Shown here: positions 7,577 to 16,813 of the stretch, in pieces | How positions within the stretch are numbered: position 1 is the first letter of the stretch | How the letters are laid out: the number at the start of each line of letters is the position of its first letter | Source: Bog-105 sp965277855 | Lineage (GTDB): Bacteria; Acidobacteriota; Terriglobia; Bryobacterales; Bryobacteraceae | DNA: 64,000 nucleotides | Reading direction: 5' to 3' | NCBI GenBank assembly: GCA_965277855.1 | Contig: OZ255847.1 | Location: 1,860,001-1,924,000 of the forward strand | Made by a program: the position numbers and the translations under genes | The notes under the pieces: model-generated | Seen by the model: the letters and a program-made list of their open reading frames with translations, nothing else | Told to the model about the DNA's origin: nothing | The model's database searches: none

Positions 7577-10500
7577 GCAGTGGTCAGTCGTAGGACAGAT
7601 ATACCGGGCTGCCATTGAGCGAAACGCGGCTGAACGCGCCTCCTTTATAGCGAACGCCTGTGGCGGGAACGAAGTATTGCAATGGGAGGTCGAGTCTCTA
7701 ATTTCAGCTGAAAAAGAGGCCGGCGATTTCCTCCAGGAAAACGCCGCGAAAGACTTTGTAGCGCCTTCCGTGAGCGGGGCGTTGTCGCTGGAAGGCAGAA
7801 AGCTGGGTCACTACGAGTTTGTATCGCGGCTCGGTACAGGAGGTATGGGCGAAGTCTATCGCGCTCACGATACAAAACTACTGCGAGACGTGGCGATCAA
7901 GATTCTTCCGCAGGCGGTGGCACAAGATGTAGAACGGCTGCGCAGGTTCGAGCAGGAGGCTCGGGTAGTCTCACGCCTCAATCATCCGAATATCGTCACC
8001 ATCTACGAAACGGGGCAAGCAGAGTATGGGCCATTCCTGGTGATGGAACTCGTACAAGGCGAAACCCTACGAAAGGCGGTCGAGCAAGCACTTCCGCTCC
8101 CCGAGGCAGTGCGGATCTGCCTACAAGTTGCGCAAGCTTTGAAAGTGGCACATGCAAGCAACATCGTTCATCGGGACATCAAGCCCGAGAACCTGATGCT
8201 GCGCGCCGATCGTTACGTGAAGGTACTCGACTTCGGGCTGGCTCGTTTGTTCCCGCCAACGGCCGCGCGTAGCCGGTCAGAGCCAGCGAGCTTAGAAGCA
8301 CGTGAATCACCGGCGGCGATCACCAAACCGGGAATGGTAGTCGGGACGCTTCGCTATATGTCGCCGGAACAGGCCAGATGCGAGGACGTTAGTGGAGCGA
8401 GCGACATCTTTTCACTCGGTCTCATCCTGTATGAACTGGCGACAGGCCGACACCCTTTTAGAGCGACCTCTGAATACGGTACTCTCGACGGGATCCTTTC
8501 ACAATCAGCGCTTGCGCCGTCAAAGATCAACCCGGAGATTCCGGCCGCCTTGGAACGGCTCATTCTCAGAATGCTGGACAAACGGGCGGAAGCGCGGCCT
8601 TCGGCGTCCGACATTGAGCAGGGTCTCTCTGACATTGTTCACACAGATCATTTCGTTCCTGCCAAGTCTGTATGGCATGACTCCCACAACGTAGTTGGAC
8701 GAAAGCGCGAGCAAGAGCAACTGACTGCATTGTGGAACGCAGCAGCGGCGGGGCATGGCTCGGTTTGCTGCATTTCAGGAGAACCAGGCATAGGAAAAAC
8801 AACCCTGGTCGGGGAGTTTCTTTCAGAACTCAAGGTTTCAGCGGGTGCGTTTATGTGGGCACGCGGGAAATGTTCCGAGCGCCTGGCGGGCACGGACGCT
8901 TACGCTCCGTTTCTGGAGGCATTGAACTCTCTGCAACGCAGGGATGCCGGCGTAGAGGAAATCGCCAGACGATTAGCCCCAACCTGGTACCGCCAGATCG
9001 CCTCTGGTGCGTTGAGCGAAGTAGATGCGCGGGCTTACTCCCCGCAACGCATCAAGCGCGAGCTTGTGGGCTTCTTGCAGGAACTCTCAACGCGGCAGAC
9101 AGTAGGTTTCTTTCTGGAAGATCTGCACTGGGCGGATCTCTCCACTATCGATCTGCTTGCATCGCTTGCGGACCGGATCTCGCATCTGCGCCTCCTGATG
9201 GTGATCACCTACAGGCCGTCGCACTTGTTTGCCCAGAAGCACCCTTTGTTCAAAGTGAAGCAGGATCTGCGAGCGCGAAGGATTGCTCACGAGATCGAAC
9301 TGGAGTTCCTGAGCAGAGAAGAAGTCGCGGAATACATCGCATTGGAGTTTCCGCAACACCGGTTGCCACCTGCGGTTGCGGACATGATCCACGCGAAAAC
9401 CGAAGGAAGCCCTTTGTTCATGACTGACCTCTTGCGCTACTTCCGGGACCGGGAAGTGATCGCAAAGAAGGGCGAGCGATGGGAACTGGTGGGATCGTTG
9501 CCAGAGATCGAACGTCATTTGCCTGAGTCTATGCGGGCAATGATCGAACGGATGATCGGCCAATTGGACGAGGACGATCGAGTGCTTCTGCTTGCGGCGA
9601 GCGTGCAGGGCAATGACTTTGATTCTGCCGTGATCGCGCGCGCGCTTGGGCGAGATGACGCACAGGTTGAGGAGCGATTGCAAGTCGTGGAACGGGCGCA
9701 TCAAATGGTGCGGCTTGTTGAAGAACGTGAGTTTTCCACGGGAACGCTTACGCTCGCTTACCGCTTTACTCATGTGCTTTACCAGAATGCCCTTTACGTA
9801 ACGATTCAGCCAGCCCGGCGGGCGCAAATAAGCAATGCTGTGGCCGAGGCACTCGTCGCTTTGCACGGCGAACAATCGAGCCCTGTAGCGCTAAATCTGG
9901 CGCGGTTGTTCGAAGCCGGGCGGACCTTTCAGCGCGCCGCGGAATGTTATCTCCAAGCCACGAGAAATGCCAGTCGGGTTTTTGCGACAACTGAGGCTGC
10001 GGAACTAGCGCGGCAAGGACTGTCGATGTTGCAACGCATCCCGCAGACAGCCGCGCGTGACGAATTGGAGTTCTCGCTGCAGTTAGCTCTAGGAAATGCT
10101 TTGATGGTAATTCTCGGATACGGCGCACCCGAGGTGGAGGAGCTTTACCGAAAAGTTCATGCGCGTGGCTTCACAGGTTCACAGCCCGCTCAACTGATGC
10201 CGATCTTATATGGGGTGTGGGTCTCTAATCTTGTCCAGGGCAACCTCGAGCGGGCGATCGGATACGGGAAAGACTTCCTGGACATTGCCGAGCAGTTTCA
10301 CTCGCCGGCCGTTCTGGTCGGGCAACGAATGGTGGGAGTTCCTTTGTTTTACCTGGGCGAGCTATCGCGAGCTCGCAAGCACCTCGAAGAGGCGGACTCT
10401 CTTTATGAGTCTGCGAAGCATCGTGCTCTTGCCTGGCTGTATGGGCAGGAGCCTGGTATGACGACGCGCTCTTATCTAGCCTGGACGATGTGGATTCTCG

Positions 10501-11255
10501 GTTATCCCGATCAGGCTGCTGACCATAGTCGGGAGACGGTGAGATTGGCCCGAGAGGTGGACCACTCGCTAAGTAAAGGACACGGGATCTGTTTCGCCGC
10601 CATTCACGCCCACTTATCCCAAAACTGGGGAGCGTTCCGCGAATTGGCTGCGGAGCTGGTGGTCATCGGACGGGAGCGAAATCTGCGCTTCTGGCTTCCT
10701 ATAGGGAGAGTTCTGTCCGGTCTGGTGCACACCAAAGACGGTGAGAGTGAAGCCGGACTCGCCGAGATGCGGAGTGGTATCCGGGACTTGATCGCCGCGA
10801 ACAACAAACTAAACCTCACAATTCTGTACCGGCTTCTCGCCGAAGCCTATTCGCACCTCTTACGCCCTGAAGAAGGGCTGGTCGCGATTGAAGAAGGCTT
10901 GCAGGTTGTCGAGGCTGTCGGAGAAGTCTTCTATGAGCCGGAACTCTATCGTTTCCGAGGCGAGCTTCTACTCCAGCAATCCGGAGCCGACGCCGAGATC
11001 AGAGCGGAAGAGTGCTTCCAGCGAGCTATCCGTATCGCGCGCCAGCAAGGTGCAAAATCCTGGGAGCTGCGGGCCGGCATAAACTTGGGCCGGCTTTGGA
11101 GAAAGCGAGATAAGAAAATGGAAGCCATTGAACTGCTTGGCCCACTCTGCGAGTGGTTTACAGAAGGGTGCGACAGCGATGACTTACAGGAGGCGCGAAC
11201 CCTGGTTCAGCCGCTCGATGGGAATCAGAACAATTTATCTGTGATCCGCAATTAG
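7566..11255 (+). CDS. Ser/Thr protein kinase fused to AAA-type ATPase and TPR-like region
   Basis: A 1229-residue cytoplasmic signalling protein with no membrane segment. Residues 82-350 form a Hanks-type kinase with glycine loop GTGGMG (90-95), catalytic Lys112 in VAIK, HRDIKPEN (202-209), DFG (222-224) and MSPEQA. Residues 378-700 form a STAND/AAA-like ATPase with Walker A GEPGIGKT (405-412) and Walker B GFFLEDLHWAD (about 514-524). The rest, to the C-terminus, is alpha-helical and TPR-like, as in MalT- or PknK-like regulators. The GTG start overlaps the ECF sigma gene by 11 bp. By analogy with other sigma/kinase pairs it probably senses a ligand through the repeats and controls the sigma factor by phosphorylation; that link is inference. 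Key catalytic residues are all present. Confidence 0.9.
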   Translation: MTPEQWSVVGQIYRAAIERNAAERASFIANACGGNEVLQWEVESLISAEKEAGDFLQENAAKDFVAPSVSGALSLEGRKLGHYEFVSRLGTGGMGEVYRAHDTKLLRDVAIKILPQAVAQDVERLRRFEQEARVVSRLNHPNIVTIYETGQAEYGPFLVMELVQGETLRKAVEQALPLPEAVRICLQVAQALKVAHASNIVHRDIKPENLMLRADRYVKVLDFGLARLFPPTAARSRSEPASLEARESPAAITKPGMVVGTLRYMSPEQARCEDVSGASDIFSLGLILYELATGRHPFRATSEYGTLDGILSQSALAPSKINPEIPAALERLILRMLDKRAEARPSASDIEQGLSDIVHTDHFVPAKSVWHDSHNVVGRKREQEQLTALWNAAAAGHGSVCCISGEPGIGKTTLVGEFLSELKVSAGAFMWARGKCSERLAGTDAYAPFLEALNSLQRRDAGVEEIARRLAPTWYRQIASGALSEVDARAYSPQRIKRELVGFLQELSTRQTVGFFLEDLHWADLSTIDLLASLADRISHLRLLMVITYRPSHLFAQKHPLFKVKQDLRARRIAHEIELEFLSREEVAEYIALEFPQHRLPPAVADMIHAKTEGSPLFMTDLLRYFRDREVIAKKGERWELVGSLPEIERHLPESMRAMIERMIGQLDEDDRVLLLAASVQGNDFDSAVIARALGRDDAQVEERLQVVERAHQMVRLVEEREFSTGTLTLAYRFTHVLYQNALYVTIQPARRAQISNAVAEALVALHGEQSSPVALNLARLFEAGRTFQRAAECYLQATRNASRVFATTEAAELARQGLSMLQRIPQTAARDELEFSLQLALGNALMVILGYGAPEVEELYRKVHARGFTGSQPAQLMPILYGVWVSNLVQGNLERAIGYGKDFLDIAEQFHSPAVLVGQRMVGVPLFYLGELSRARKHLEEADSLYESAKHRALAWLYGQEPGMTTRSYLAWTMWILGYPDQAADHSRETVRLAREVDHSLSKGHGICFAAIHAHLSQNWGAFRELAAELVVIGRERNLRFWLPIGRVLSGLVHTKDGESEAGLAEMRSGIRDLIAANNKLNLTILYRLLAEAYSHLLRPEEGLVAIEEGLQVVEAVGEVFYEPELYRFRGELLLQQSGADAEIRAEECFQRAIRIARQQGAKSWELRAGINLGRLWRKRDKKMEAIELLGPLCEWFTEGCDSDDLQEARTLVQPLDGNQNNLSVIRN

Positions 11256-11543
11256 TGCCTAATGGACATATCGTCTCTTAATCCACTTGGACTTGTAGTC
11301 GGCTATGTTGAGGTTGGTGTCCCGTCCGGCTTTACGGAGAGATAGATCCGCCCTTGTCGCTAAGCATTTACCGATCCTTATTGCGCGTTGCCCAAACCAG
11401 GATTTGTGCAATGGACCGTCGGGCTCCCAGGCCGACTTATTCAGTTGGCGCCGCTAAGGCGCTTTCACGCCAGGGGGGGCCGAAGAACCATCCGGGGTTT
11501 ATCGGGCAGCGAGGAGTCAATGGCAAGCTTCCTCGCCCACAAC
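11256..11543. other. Intergenic region between convergent kinase and holA genes
   Basis: 288 bp with no recognisable gene. It holds a C/G-rich stretch around 11470. No clear terminator with a T-run and no repeat shared with the rest of the window was seen. Confidence 0.4.
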
Positions 11544-12611
11544 TTACTTAGCCGTCAGTGCGAACACCAGCGTTTCCATGATCACTCGATCATCCTTGTA
11601 ACCTTCTCGGAACTTCTTGTCGGTCTCGTAAATGACGCCCAGCGCCGCCGCCAGCCGGTCTTTGCTGAACGACGCCGCGGTTGCGATCACTTGCTCGGCC
11701 CGCTCGCGCCACATACGCACTCCCAGCTTTGAAAAGAATGCCTGCGCCTGCTGCGAAGAAGAAATCTTGGCTTCTTTCGCGGCCAGGGCGCACCGGAATT
11801 GTGTACTCAGGAATGTCAGCGCCAGCGGAAGATACTCGCCTTCGCGCATGAGAATATCGAGCGACTGCAAAGCGCCTGAACGATCACTTTTCCCAAGCGC
11901 ACTTACCAGCGCGAAGATTGTAGTCTGTGCCGCGTTCGGCACTAGCGCACGTAAGTCGTCCATCGTCACGGCGCGTCCGTCGCCCACGTAAAGCGACAAT
12001 TTCTCTATCTCAGATGCCAGCCGGCTGGCGTCTCCGGCCACCGCATCCAACAAAACCGCTAGCTCCGCGCCGGCTAGCTTAACGCGGAACTTCTTCGCCA
12101 AGTCTTGCGCCAGATACCGGCTCGACTCCGGCGTGAAATGCCGGAACTCCACGACCGCGGGAATGGCTGAAAAGAACTTTTGCACCCGTTCCAGCTTCGG
12201 CCGGTCGTCCCCGTTGAAATCGTAACGGCTGCACTCAAACACCACCACCGTCCCGGGCGTCGGTGATTTCAAATACTCCTTCAGAATGCTGTCCTGTGAC
12301 TTCTCGCCTGCATCCTCATCGTCGCTCGCCGCAGTAAGCCGCTTGGGCAAAGCGGTTTCCGCGCTACTCACCCAAACCACACGATCTGTAGCAAACAGTG
12401 ACATCGATCGGACGTCGTCCAGCACATTTGTCAGCGTTGTTTCGTCGAGATCGACGGTGCTCAGGCCCTCTGTTTTTGACTCTCCCGGTAACACTCGCGC
12501 AATCAGCGCATCTTTGCAGACCGCCCGCTGATAACCCTCCTGTCCGACGAACAGATAAGCCGGCGCAGGCGGTTGCTTCGACAGCTTGGAAAGAAATTGT
12601 TCAGGGGTCAA
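11544..12611 (-). CDS. holA: DNA polymerase III subunit delta
   Basis: Clamp-loader subunit that opens the beta sliding clamp at replication forks. The 355-residue protein has the family N-terminus LTPEQFLSKLSKQPPAPAYLFVGQEGYQRAVCKDAL, a middle AAA-like domain lacking Walker motifs (VVVFECSRYDFNGDDRPKLERV), and a C-terminal block AAKEAKISSSQQAQAFFSKLGVRMWRERAEQ with the helical collar. The frame is open to 12659, but I prefer TTG 12611. It overlaps the lptE stop as TTGA, is preceded by a GGTGGAG Shine-Dalgarno, and gives the standard N-terminus. It is therefore translationally coupled to lptE, the same lptE-holA order seen in many Gram-negative bacteria. Confidence 0.9.
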   Translation of the reverse strand: MTPEQFLSKLSKQPPAPAYLFVGQEGYQRAVCKDALIARVLPGESKTEGLSTVDLDETTLTNVLDDVRSMSLFATDRVVWVSSAETALPKRLTAASDDEDAGEKSQDSILKEYLKSPTPGTVVVFECSRYDFNGDDRPKLERVQKFFSAIPAVVEFRHFTPESSRYLAQDLAKKFRVKLAGAELAVLLDAVAGDASRLASEIEKLSLYVGDGRAVTMDDLRALVPNAAQTTIFALVSALGKSDRSGALQSLDILMREGEYLPLALTFLSTQFRCALAAKEAKISSSQQAQAFFSKLGVRMWRERAEQVIATAASFSKDRLAAALGVIYETDKKFREGYKDDRVIMETLVFALTAK

Positions 12612-13129
12612 AAGTTCTCCACCACCGCGCTCACCAGGTCGCGAGAAGCATCCCGGCAAAGCCTGTCTAACGCCGGTCCACTCTCGTCGAAGAACTGGTG
12701 CGGATCGACTGCCAGTTCGTAGTCTTCTCGAATCGGCCAGTTCACGCGTGAGTAAAGCACCTTCCCCGTTTTTTGTTCGATCAATTTGACAGACAAATTG
12801 AGCAGCACCTCGACACTGGTTGCTTTGCCGGACGCTGGATCGAAGATCGTGGGAAAGGCGTTAGCTGAGTTAATACTGCCGTTGAGCACTGCGTCCGCGT
12901 CGGCAATTTTCGAAACGATCACGAAACGAGTTCTGCTGCTGAATTCGCGCCCGATCTGCTGCGGCAACTCATCCACTAACTGATACCGGGCTGTTGCGGT
13001 TACAAAAGGCGGGATCGCGATCGTCCGCACGGCCTGGGGCATCATGTCAGCTTTGCCCCCGACATGATATCCGCAGGAAGCAGTTGCGATCGCTACAACC
13101 ATTATCGCGGCGGCCAGAGTCGCTTTCAC
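12608..13129 (-). CDS. lptE: LPS-assembly lipoprotein LptE
   Basis: Outer-membrane lipoprotein that plugs the LptD barrel and helps insert lipopolysaccharide. The 173-residue protein has a lipoprotein signal ending at Cys19 (TASCGYHVGG), then the family pattern AVRTIAIPPFVTATARYQLVDELPQQIGREF and a beta-rich core. The lipobox is slightly degenerate (Thr at -3). Its stop overlaps the TTG of holA, and its start overlaps the end of the Asd-like gene by 4 bp, so it sits in the middle of a coupled operon. Its presence shows that the organism has an outer membrane with LPS. Confidence 0.85.
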   Translation of the reverse strand: MKATLAAAIMVVAIATASCGYHVGGKADMMPQAVRTIAIPPFVTATARYQLVDELPQQIGREFSSRTRFVIVSKIADADAVLNGSINSANAFPTIFDPASGKATSVEVLLNLSVKLIEQKTGKVLYSRVNWPIREDYELAVDPHQFFDESGPALDRLCRDASRDLVSAVVENF

Positions 13130-14151
13130 CCTGCCTCGCCCAAACTGACAACTAAATCCGCGGCCTCATCGGCTACCAGCCGGATGTTATCGCCCACTAC
13201 CCAAAACCAGGCCGCACGACCGTTGTTCCGGTCCACGCGAATATCGCCTGCGATCAACCCGCTTTGGTTCGCCGCGCCCACGTTGTCGGGCGGTTCTTCG
13301 TCTGGGGCCCGAACCTCGATCTGGGCACACGCAAGCGCTTCACCTACCTCGGCGGCCGTCACATTGGCGTCGAACTCGGACCAGATCGACATGCTGTAGC
13401 CATGAAATACCGGCGCTGCCACAAGGCGGATGGACGGCATCGGTATGGTCACCGTGCTTTGCTCATTAGCCAGTAATGTCGCCAGATGCCGCTCAATGCG
13501 GCTCTCGGTGGCCGAAAGCTTGACTGGTGCTTCCTCGCCATATTGCGCCAGCAGGTTGAAGCTTAATTGCGCATCAAACAACTCTTTTGTAAGCGGTTTG
13601 AACGCCAGCAAATTTGCTGTCTGCTGGTGCAGCTCCGCAATACCCTTCTTCCCATACTCGCTGGCGGGCTCAAAGATGTTGACCACCACCTGCTTCAAAT
13701 TACGGTATTTTGCCAGCCGTTTGAAAATCAGCGCAAGCGAACTAGCGGCCGGATGGGCTATTGTCAATAACCATCGCTTGCGCGGGTCGGCGTCACGCAG
13801 CAATGGCGCTAGAATGCGTGCTTCAGGCAGATGTTCCAAGTAGCCGCTACAGTCAATCAAAACCGGCTTGCCGCCTGCTTTCTTGGCTAAATCATAGGCT
13901 TTTTGCGCCCCTTCCAGGGAACCCGCCAGCAACACCGCTTGGCATTCGCTCATCGTTTTCGCATCGAGCGGCTCCACATAGACTGCTTCTCCTTCGGCTT
14001 CGGCAAAGTTGCCCTCGCCGCTCGCTGCAAAAGGCGCCAGCGTTAATTGTGGCGCTCTGTTCTTCAGCACCTCCGCCAGTTCCGTCCCGAGCAGCGTCTC
14101 GCTGCCTACCAGCGCCAGTTTCGTTTTAACTTTTGAATTTAATTTAGCCAA
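13126..14151 (-). CDS. Aspartate-semialdehyde-dehydrogenase-like protein without catalytic cysteine
   Basis: 341 residues with an Asd/USG-1-like fold: N-terminal nucleotide-binding strand KTKLALVGSETLLGTELAEVL, middle region VLIDCSGYLEHLPEARILAP, and C-terminal dimerisation region with RLVAAPVFHGYSMSIWSEF. In true aspartate-semialdehyde dehydrogenases a catalytic Cys sits in a GNPGCxxT motif. Here the matching stretch reads IAHPAASSLAL with no Cys, so dehydrogenase activity is unlikely. I chose TTG 14151: it has a GGAG seven bases upstream, overlaps the pssA stop, and gives a natural N-terminus, whereas ATG 14211 would extend 20 residues into pssA. Role unknown; its place between pssA and lptE hints at an envelope or scaffold function. 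Confidence 0.75.
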   Translation of the reverse strand: MAKLNSKVKTKLALVGSETLLGTELAEVLKNRAPQLTLAPFAASGEGNFAEAEGEAVYVEPLDAKTMSECQAVLLAGSLEGAQKAYDLAKKAGGKPVLIDCSGYLEHLPEARILAPLLRDADPRKRWLLTIAHPAASSLALIFKRLAKYRNLKQVVVNIFEPASEYGKKGIAELHQQTANLLAFKPLTKELFDAQLSFNLLAQYGEEAPVKLSATESRIERHLATLLANEQSTVTIPMPSIRLVAAPVFHGYSMSIWSEFDANVTAAEVGEALACAQIEVRAPDEEPPDNVGAANQSGLIAGDIRVDRNNGRAAWFWVVGDNIRLVADEAADLVVSLGEAG

Positions 14152-15055
14152 CTTGATGCTCCGGGTATGAGGCAGCCGCGCGTACCTTGCGATAGCGTCT
14201 GAGGAACCCACCGATGCGAATCACAATTCCACTCAGCATGTAGGTTGTGGCAGCGGCCAGCAAAAAAGGCTGCGCCCACTCCCAGATGAGAAACGCTACA
14301 CCGCCCACGAACAGCACAATCAAGGGCGTTCGCGGCTTTGCCACGCTCACCTGTTTGAAACTTGGATAACGCCACGTGCTCACCATCAGCAATCCTGCCG
14401 CAGTCACAAGGATGAGCCAAAAGACCGAGAAGGGAAACCAATGCACCGGTGTCGGGTCGAAGAAGACCACTGCTGCCACAATGCCCGCCGCCGCCGGACT
14501 GGGCATGCCGACGAAATATTTCCGGTCCGGACGCCCTGGATTCTTCGGAACTGGATTCGTCTGCACATTGAAGCGAGCCAGGCGCACCGCTCCGCACAGC
14601 AGATAGAGGAACGCCACCGTGTACCCTGTGCGCATCAGATGCGTCGCAATAGGGCTGTCGGCCGGGAGTGCGACGTAGCGCACGCCCCATAAGAAGGCCA
14701 GCATGGCAGGCGCGATGCCAAACGTGATAAAGTCTGCCAGCGAATCGAGTTCGCGCCCAAAATCGCTTGTCGTATGCGTCATGCGCGCGATGCGCCCATC
14801 CAAACCATCGAAGAAAATAGCGAATCCCAGCGCCTTAGCAGCCAAGGCGTAATGTTGACTCGCGGCCACTTCGGAACTTGCCGCCAGCAGCGCTCCTTCA
14901 AACGACTGCACTAAGGCCAGGAATCCGAGAAAGATATTGCCGCTCGTGAAGAGCGTCGGCAACGCGTACGCCGCTCGCCGCGGACGTTTCTTTTGAATCG
15001 GTAGCTCACCCGAATGTGATGGGGGTGTCAGGCGGTCTCCTCCACTTTCGTCCAC
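14144..15055 (-). CDS. pssA: CDP-diacylglycerol--serine O-phosphatidyltransferase
   Basis: Membrane enzyme joining CDP-diacylglycerol and L-serine into phosphatidylserine. It contains the CDP-alcohol phosphotransferase signature with all acidic residues: Asp83, then DG at 86-87, AR at 90-91, Gly100, Asp104 and Asp108. About eight hydrophobic segments follow, as in the Bacillus-type integral-membrane PssA. At 303 residues it is somewhat longer than the usual 180-260, with a hydrophilic N-terminal tail of about 28 residues. The ATG at 15055 overlaps psd by 28 bp; no better in-frame start was found. It acts directly before Psd in phosphatidylethanolamine synthesis, and the two genes are adjacent and coupled. 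Confidence 0.92.
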   Translation of the reverse strand: MDESGGDRLTPPSHSGELPIQKKRPRRAAYALPTLFTSGNIFLGFLALVQSFEGALLAASSEVAASQHYALAAKALGFAIFFDGLDGRIARMTHTTSDFGRELDSLADFITFGIAPAMLAFLWGVRYVALPADSPIATHLMRTGYTVAFLYLLCGAVRLARFNVQTNPVPKNPGRPDRKYFVGMPSPAAAGIVAAVVFFDPTPVHWFPFSVFWLILVTAAGLLMVSTWRYPSFKQVSVAKPRTPLIVLFVGGVAFLIWEWAQPFLLAAATTYMLSGIVIRIGGFLRRYRKVRAAASYPEHQVG

Positions 15056-15651
15056 CGCGCCAACACGCTGCTGCCTGCCGACACGTGGTCCCCTACCTTA
15101 ACAGTCGCTGTCCATTCCTGGCCGTAAATAACATCCACTCGCGACCCGAACTTGATGTAGCCAATTCTTTCTGCAGGTTCTACGCGCTCGCCGGCCTGCT
15201 TATAGCAAATAATTCGCCTGGCAATCAGCCCCGCAATCTGCCGGCACACCACGCGCGTGTGATCGTTTTCCACGATCAATGTGTTCTGCTCATTCTCCGC
15301 AGATGCTGCCTCATGGCTCGCCACCAGAAACTTTCCTTTCTGATACACCACCGCAGTCACCTTGCCGGCGATCGGCGTCCGGTTCACATGCACATTGAAA
15401 ATGTTCAAGAAAATGCTGATGCGTGTCTCCCCTCCCCCGAGTTCCTTCACTGCCACTACTTTTCCGTCAGCCGGCGCCACGATGAGTTTGCCTGGCGGCG
15501 ATACGCGCTCAGGGTCACGAAAGAAATAAAGACAAAAGGCCGCCAGAATGTATAGCGGAATCCCCAGCCAGGGATTCAAGAAATAGGCAAGCGCCAATCC
15601 TGCCAGAATGAACCCACAGGCATAGTAGATGCCGTCTGCAATGATGCGCAA
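15028..15651 (-). CDS. psd: Phosphatidylserine decarboxylase proenzyme (short type)
   Basis: Converts phosphatidylserine to phosphatidylethanolamine. The 207-residue length and the self-cleavage site FGSRVDV (Gly169-Ser170, with Ser170 becoming the pyruvoyl group) mark the short type. Conserved blocks YFFRDPERVSPP, IVAPADGKVV and IFLNIFNVHVNRTP are intact. One or two N-terminal hydrophobic segments (about residues 6-42) anchor it in the inner membrane. It is the first gene of the psd-pssA-Asd-like-lptE-holA chain, every member of which overlaps the next. Confidence 0.94.
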   Translation of the reverse strand: MRIIADGIYYACGFILAGLALAYFLNPWLGIPLYILAAFCLYFFRDPERVSPPGKLIVAPADGKVVAVKELGGGETRISIFLNIFNVHVNRTPIAGKVTAVVYQKGKFLVASHEAASAENEQNTLIVENDHTRVVCRQIAGLIARRIICYKQAGERVEPAERIGYIKFGSRVDVIYGQEWTATVKVGDHVSAGSSVLARWTKVEETA

Positions 15652-15727
15652 AACACTATTTTGTCATGTGCCTGATTTATCCATGTGCCTGATTTTTTCA
15701 TGGGCTTGGAACGATCTCGCTGCACGC

Positions 15728-16468
15728 TCAGAATCCATAGAACAAACGCTGTGCCAGCATCGGAGGCAATCCTGCACTCTTGATGGCTTCTGCCGTGACG
15801 CTGATCGGATACGCCACCCGGCGCAGAAATACCACCCGTTGCTCCGCATCGTAAAGTGCGTAACCCGCGCGTGGATCGCCGTCCCGCGGTTGGCCCACCG
15901 CGCCCGGATTCACTAAGTACAGAACATCCGGCTCCAGCTCGATTGCCACTTCGTTTGTATCGGCTGGAACCGCTCGCTTCGCGCCCAGCCATCTCTGCTT
16001 GGCAAAAAAGGCGCCCTGCACATGCGTATGGCCGAAAAATGCCAGCGGCCGCTCGAGGAAGTCGAACGCCGGAGCAGCCTCGCTCACCCCGGTAACGTAC
16101 TCATCCTCGTCCCGCGGCGAGCCGTGCCAGATGTGAAAATGTTCCAGGCGCACTGGACCGGCCGGCAACTCTCGCAGGTACCGCAACTGCTCGTCCGATA
16201 GTTGCTCTGTCGTCCACCGTGCAGCCGTTTGCGCCACTTCGTTGAACCAATCCAGGTTTTCGATTCCACAGACAACCTTGTCATGATTACCACGGATCAC
16301 AGACGCGCAGTGTTTACTTGTCCACTCCAGCACTTCCCCGGGAGCCGCGTTATATCCGACCAAATCTCCGCAACAGACGATTTGATCGTATTTGCCTTCC
16401 GCGTCCGCCATCACCGATTCGAGCGCCTGCCAGTTTGCGTGAAGGTCGCTGATAACTAGAAAACGCAC
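15728..16468 (-). CDS. Metallophosphoesterase (YfcE/MJ0936-like)
   Basis: A 246-residue calcineurin-like phosphoesterase. The dinuclear-metal motifs are visible: RFLVISDLHANWQAL (D-x-H), CCGDLVGYNAAP (GD), IRGNHDKVV (GNHD), WHGSPRDE and FGHTHVQGAF (GHTH). The YfcE-like group hydrolyses phosphodiesters; the natural substrate is unknown. The frame is open to 16525, but GTG 16468 gives the standard N-terminus VRFLVISDL directly at the first strand and avoids overlap with the upstream gene. That start has only a distant AAGGA, so it is moderately certain. Confidence 0.85.
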   Translation of the reverse strand: MRFLVISDLHANWQALESVMADAEGKYDQIVCCGDLVGYNAAPGEVLEWTSKHCASVIRGNHDKVVCGIENLDWFNEVAQTAARWTTEQLSDEQLRYLRELPAGPVRLEHFHIWHGSPRDEDEYVTGVSEAAPAFDFLERPLAFFGHTHVQGAFFAKQRWLGAKRAVPADTNEVAIELEPDVLYLVNPGAVGQPRDGDPRAGYALYDAEQRVVFLRRVAYPISVTAEAIKSAGLPPMLAQRLFYGF

Positions 16469-16496
16469 ACTTTTAGGGCCACTATCCTTCGTAGTT

Positions 16497-16799
16497 TCAA
16501 TCGATCTTCCGAGGCCAGTACTCAATCAGAGGTGGCTTATCCAATAAACCTGTCAAGCGGTCCAGCGAGCCATTTCCTTTGCGCCAGTCCAGATACTTTT
16601 CATAGTCCGCGACCGAATCCCACTCTTCCAGGAAAATCATCTCTGTTGGGCTGTCCTGCTTGCGGTACGCGTGAACATAGCGGCAGCCTTGCTGCTGGCG
16701 GGTATCCATGAAGAACTCCCGCGACAACTTGTCGAGCGCTTCTTCCTGCTCCGGTTTGTGACTCAACCGCAGCGTCACCACGACACCATCATTAGCCAT
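16497..16799 (-). CDS. Antibiotic-biosynthesis-monooxygenase (ABM) domain protein
   Basis: A 100-residue single-domain protein of the dimeric alpha/beta-barrel ABM family. The pattern VVVTLRLSHKPEQEEALDKLSREFFMDTRQQQGCRYVHAYRKQDSPTEMIFLEEWDSVADYEKYL shows the typical end-of-domain 'E.W.s...y..yl'. Family members include quinol monooxygenases and stress proteins of unknown substrate. I use ATG 16799; upstream in-frame codons run through the end of the neighbouring epimerase gene. It lies between the epimerase (15 bp upstream) and the metallophosphoesterase, likely one transcript. Confidence 0.75.
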   Translation of the reverse strand: MANDGVVVTLRLSHKPEQEEALDKLSREFFMDTRQQQGCRYVHAYRKQDSPTEMIFLEEWDSVADYEKYLDWRKGNGSLDRLTGLLDKPPLIEYWPRKID

Positions 16800-16813
16800 T
16801 GCTGTTTCGTTTC

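Noticed and set aside
9087..9875. 262-codon open frame on the minus strand inside the kinase gene
   Set aside because: No motif, and the plus-strand gene has clear kinase and ATPase domains across the same DNA.
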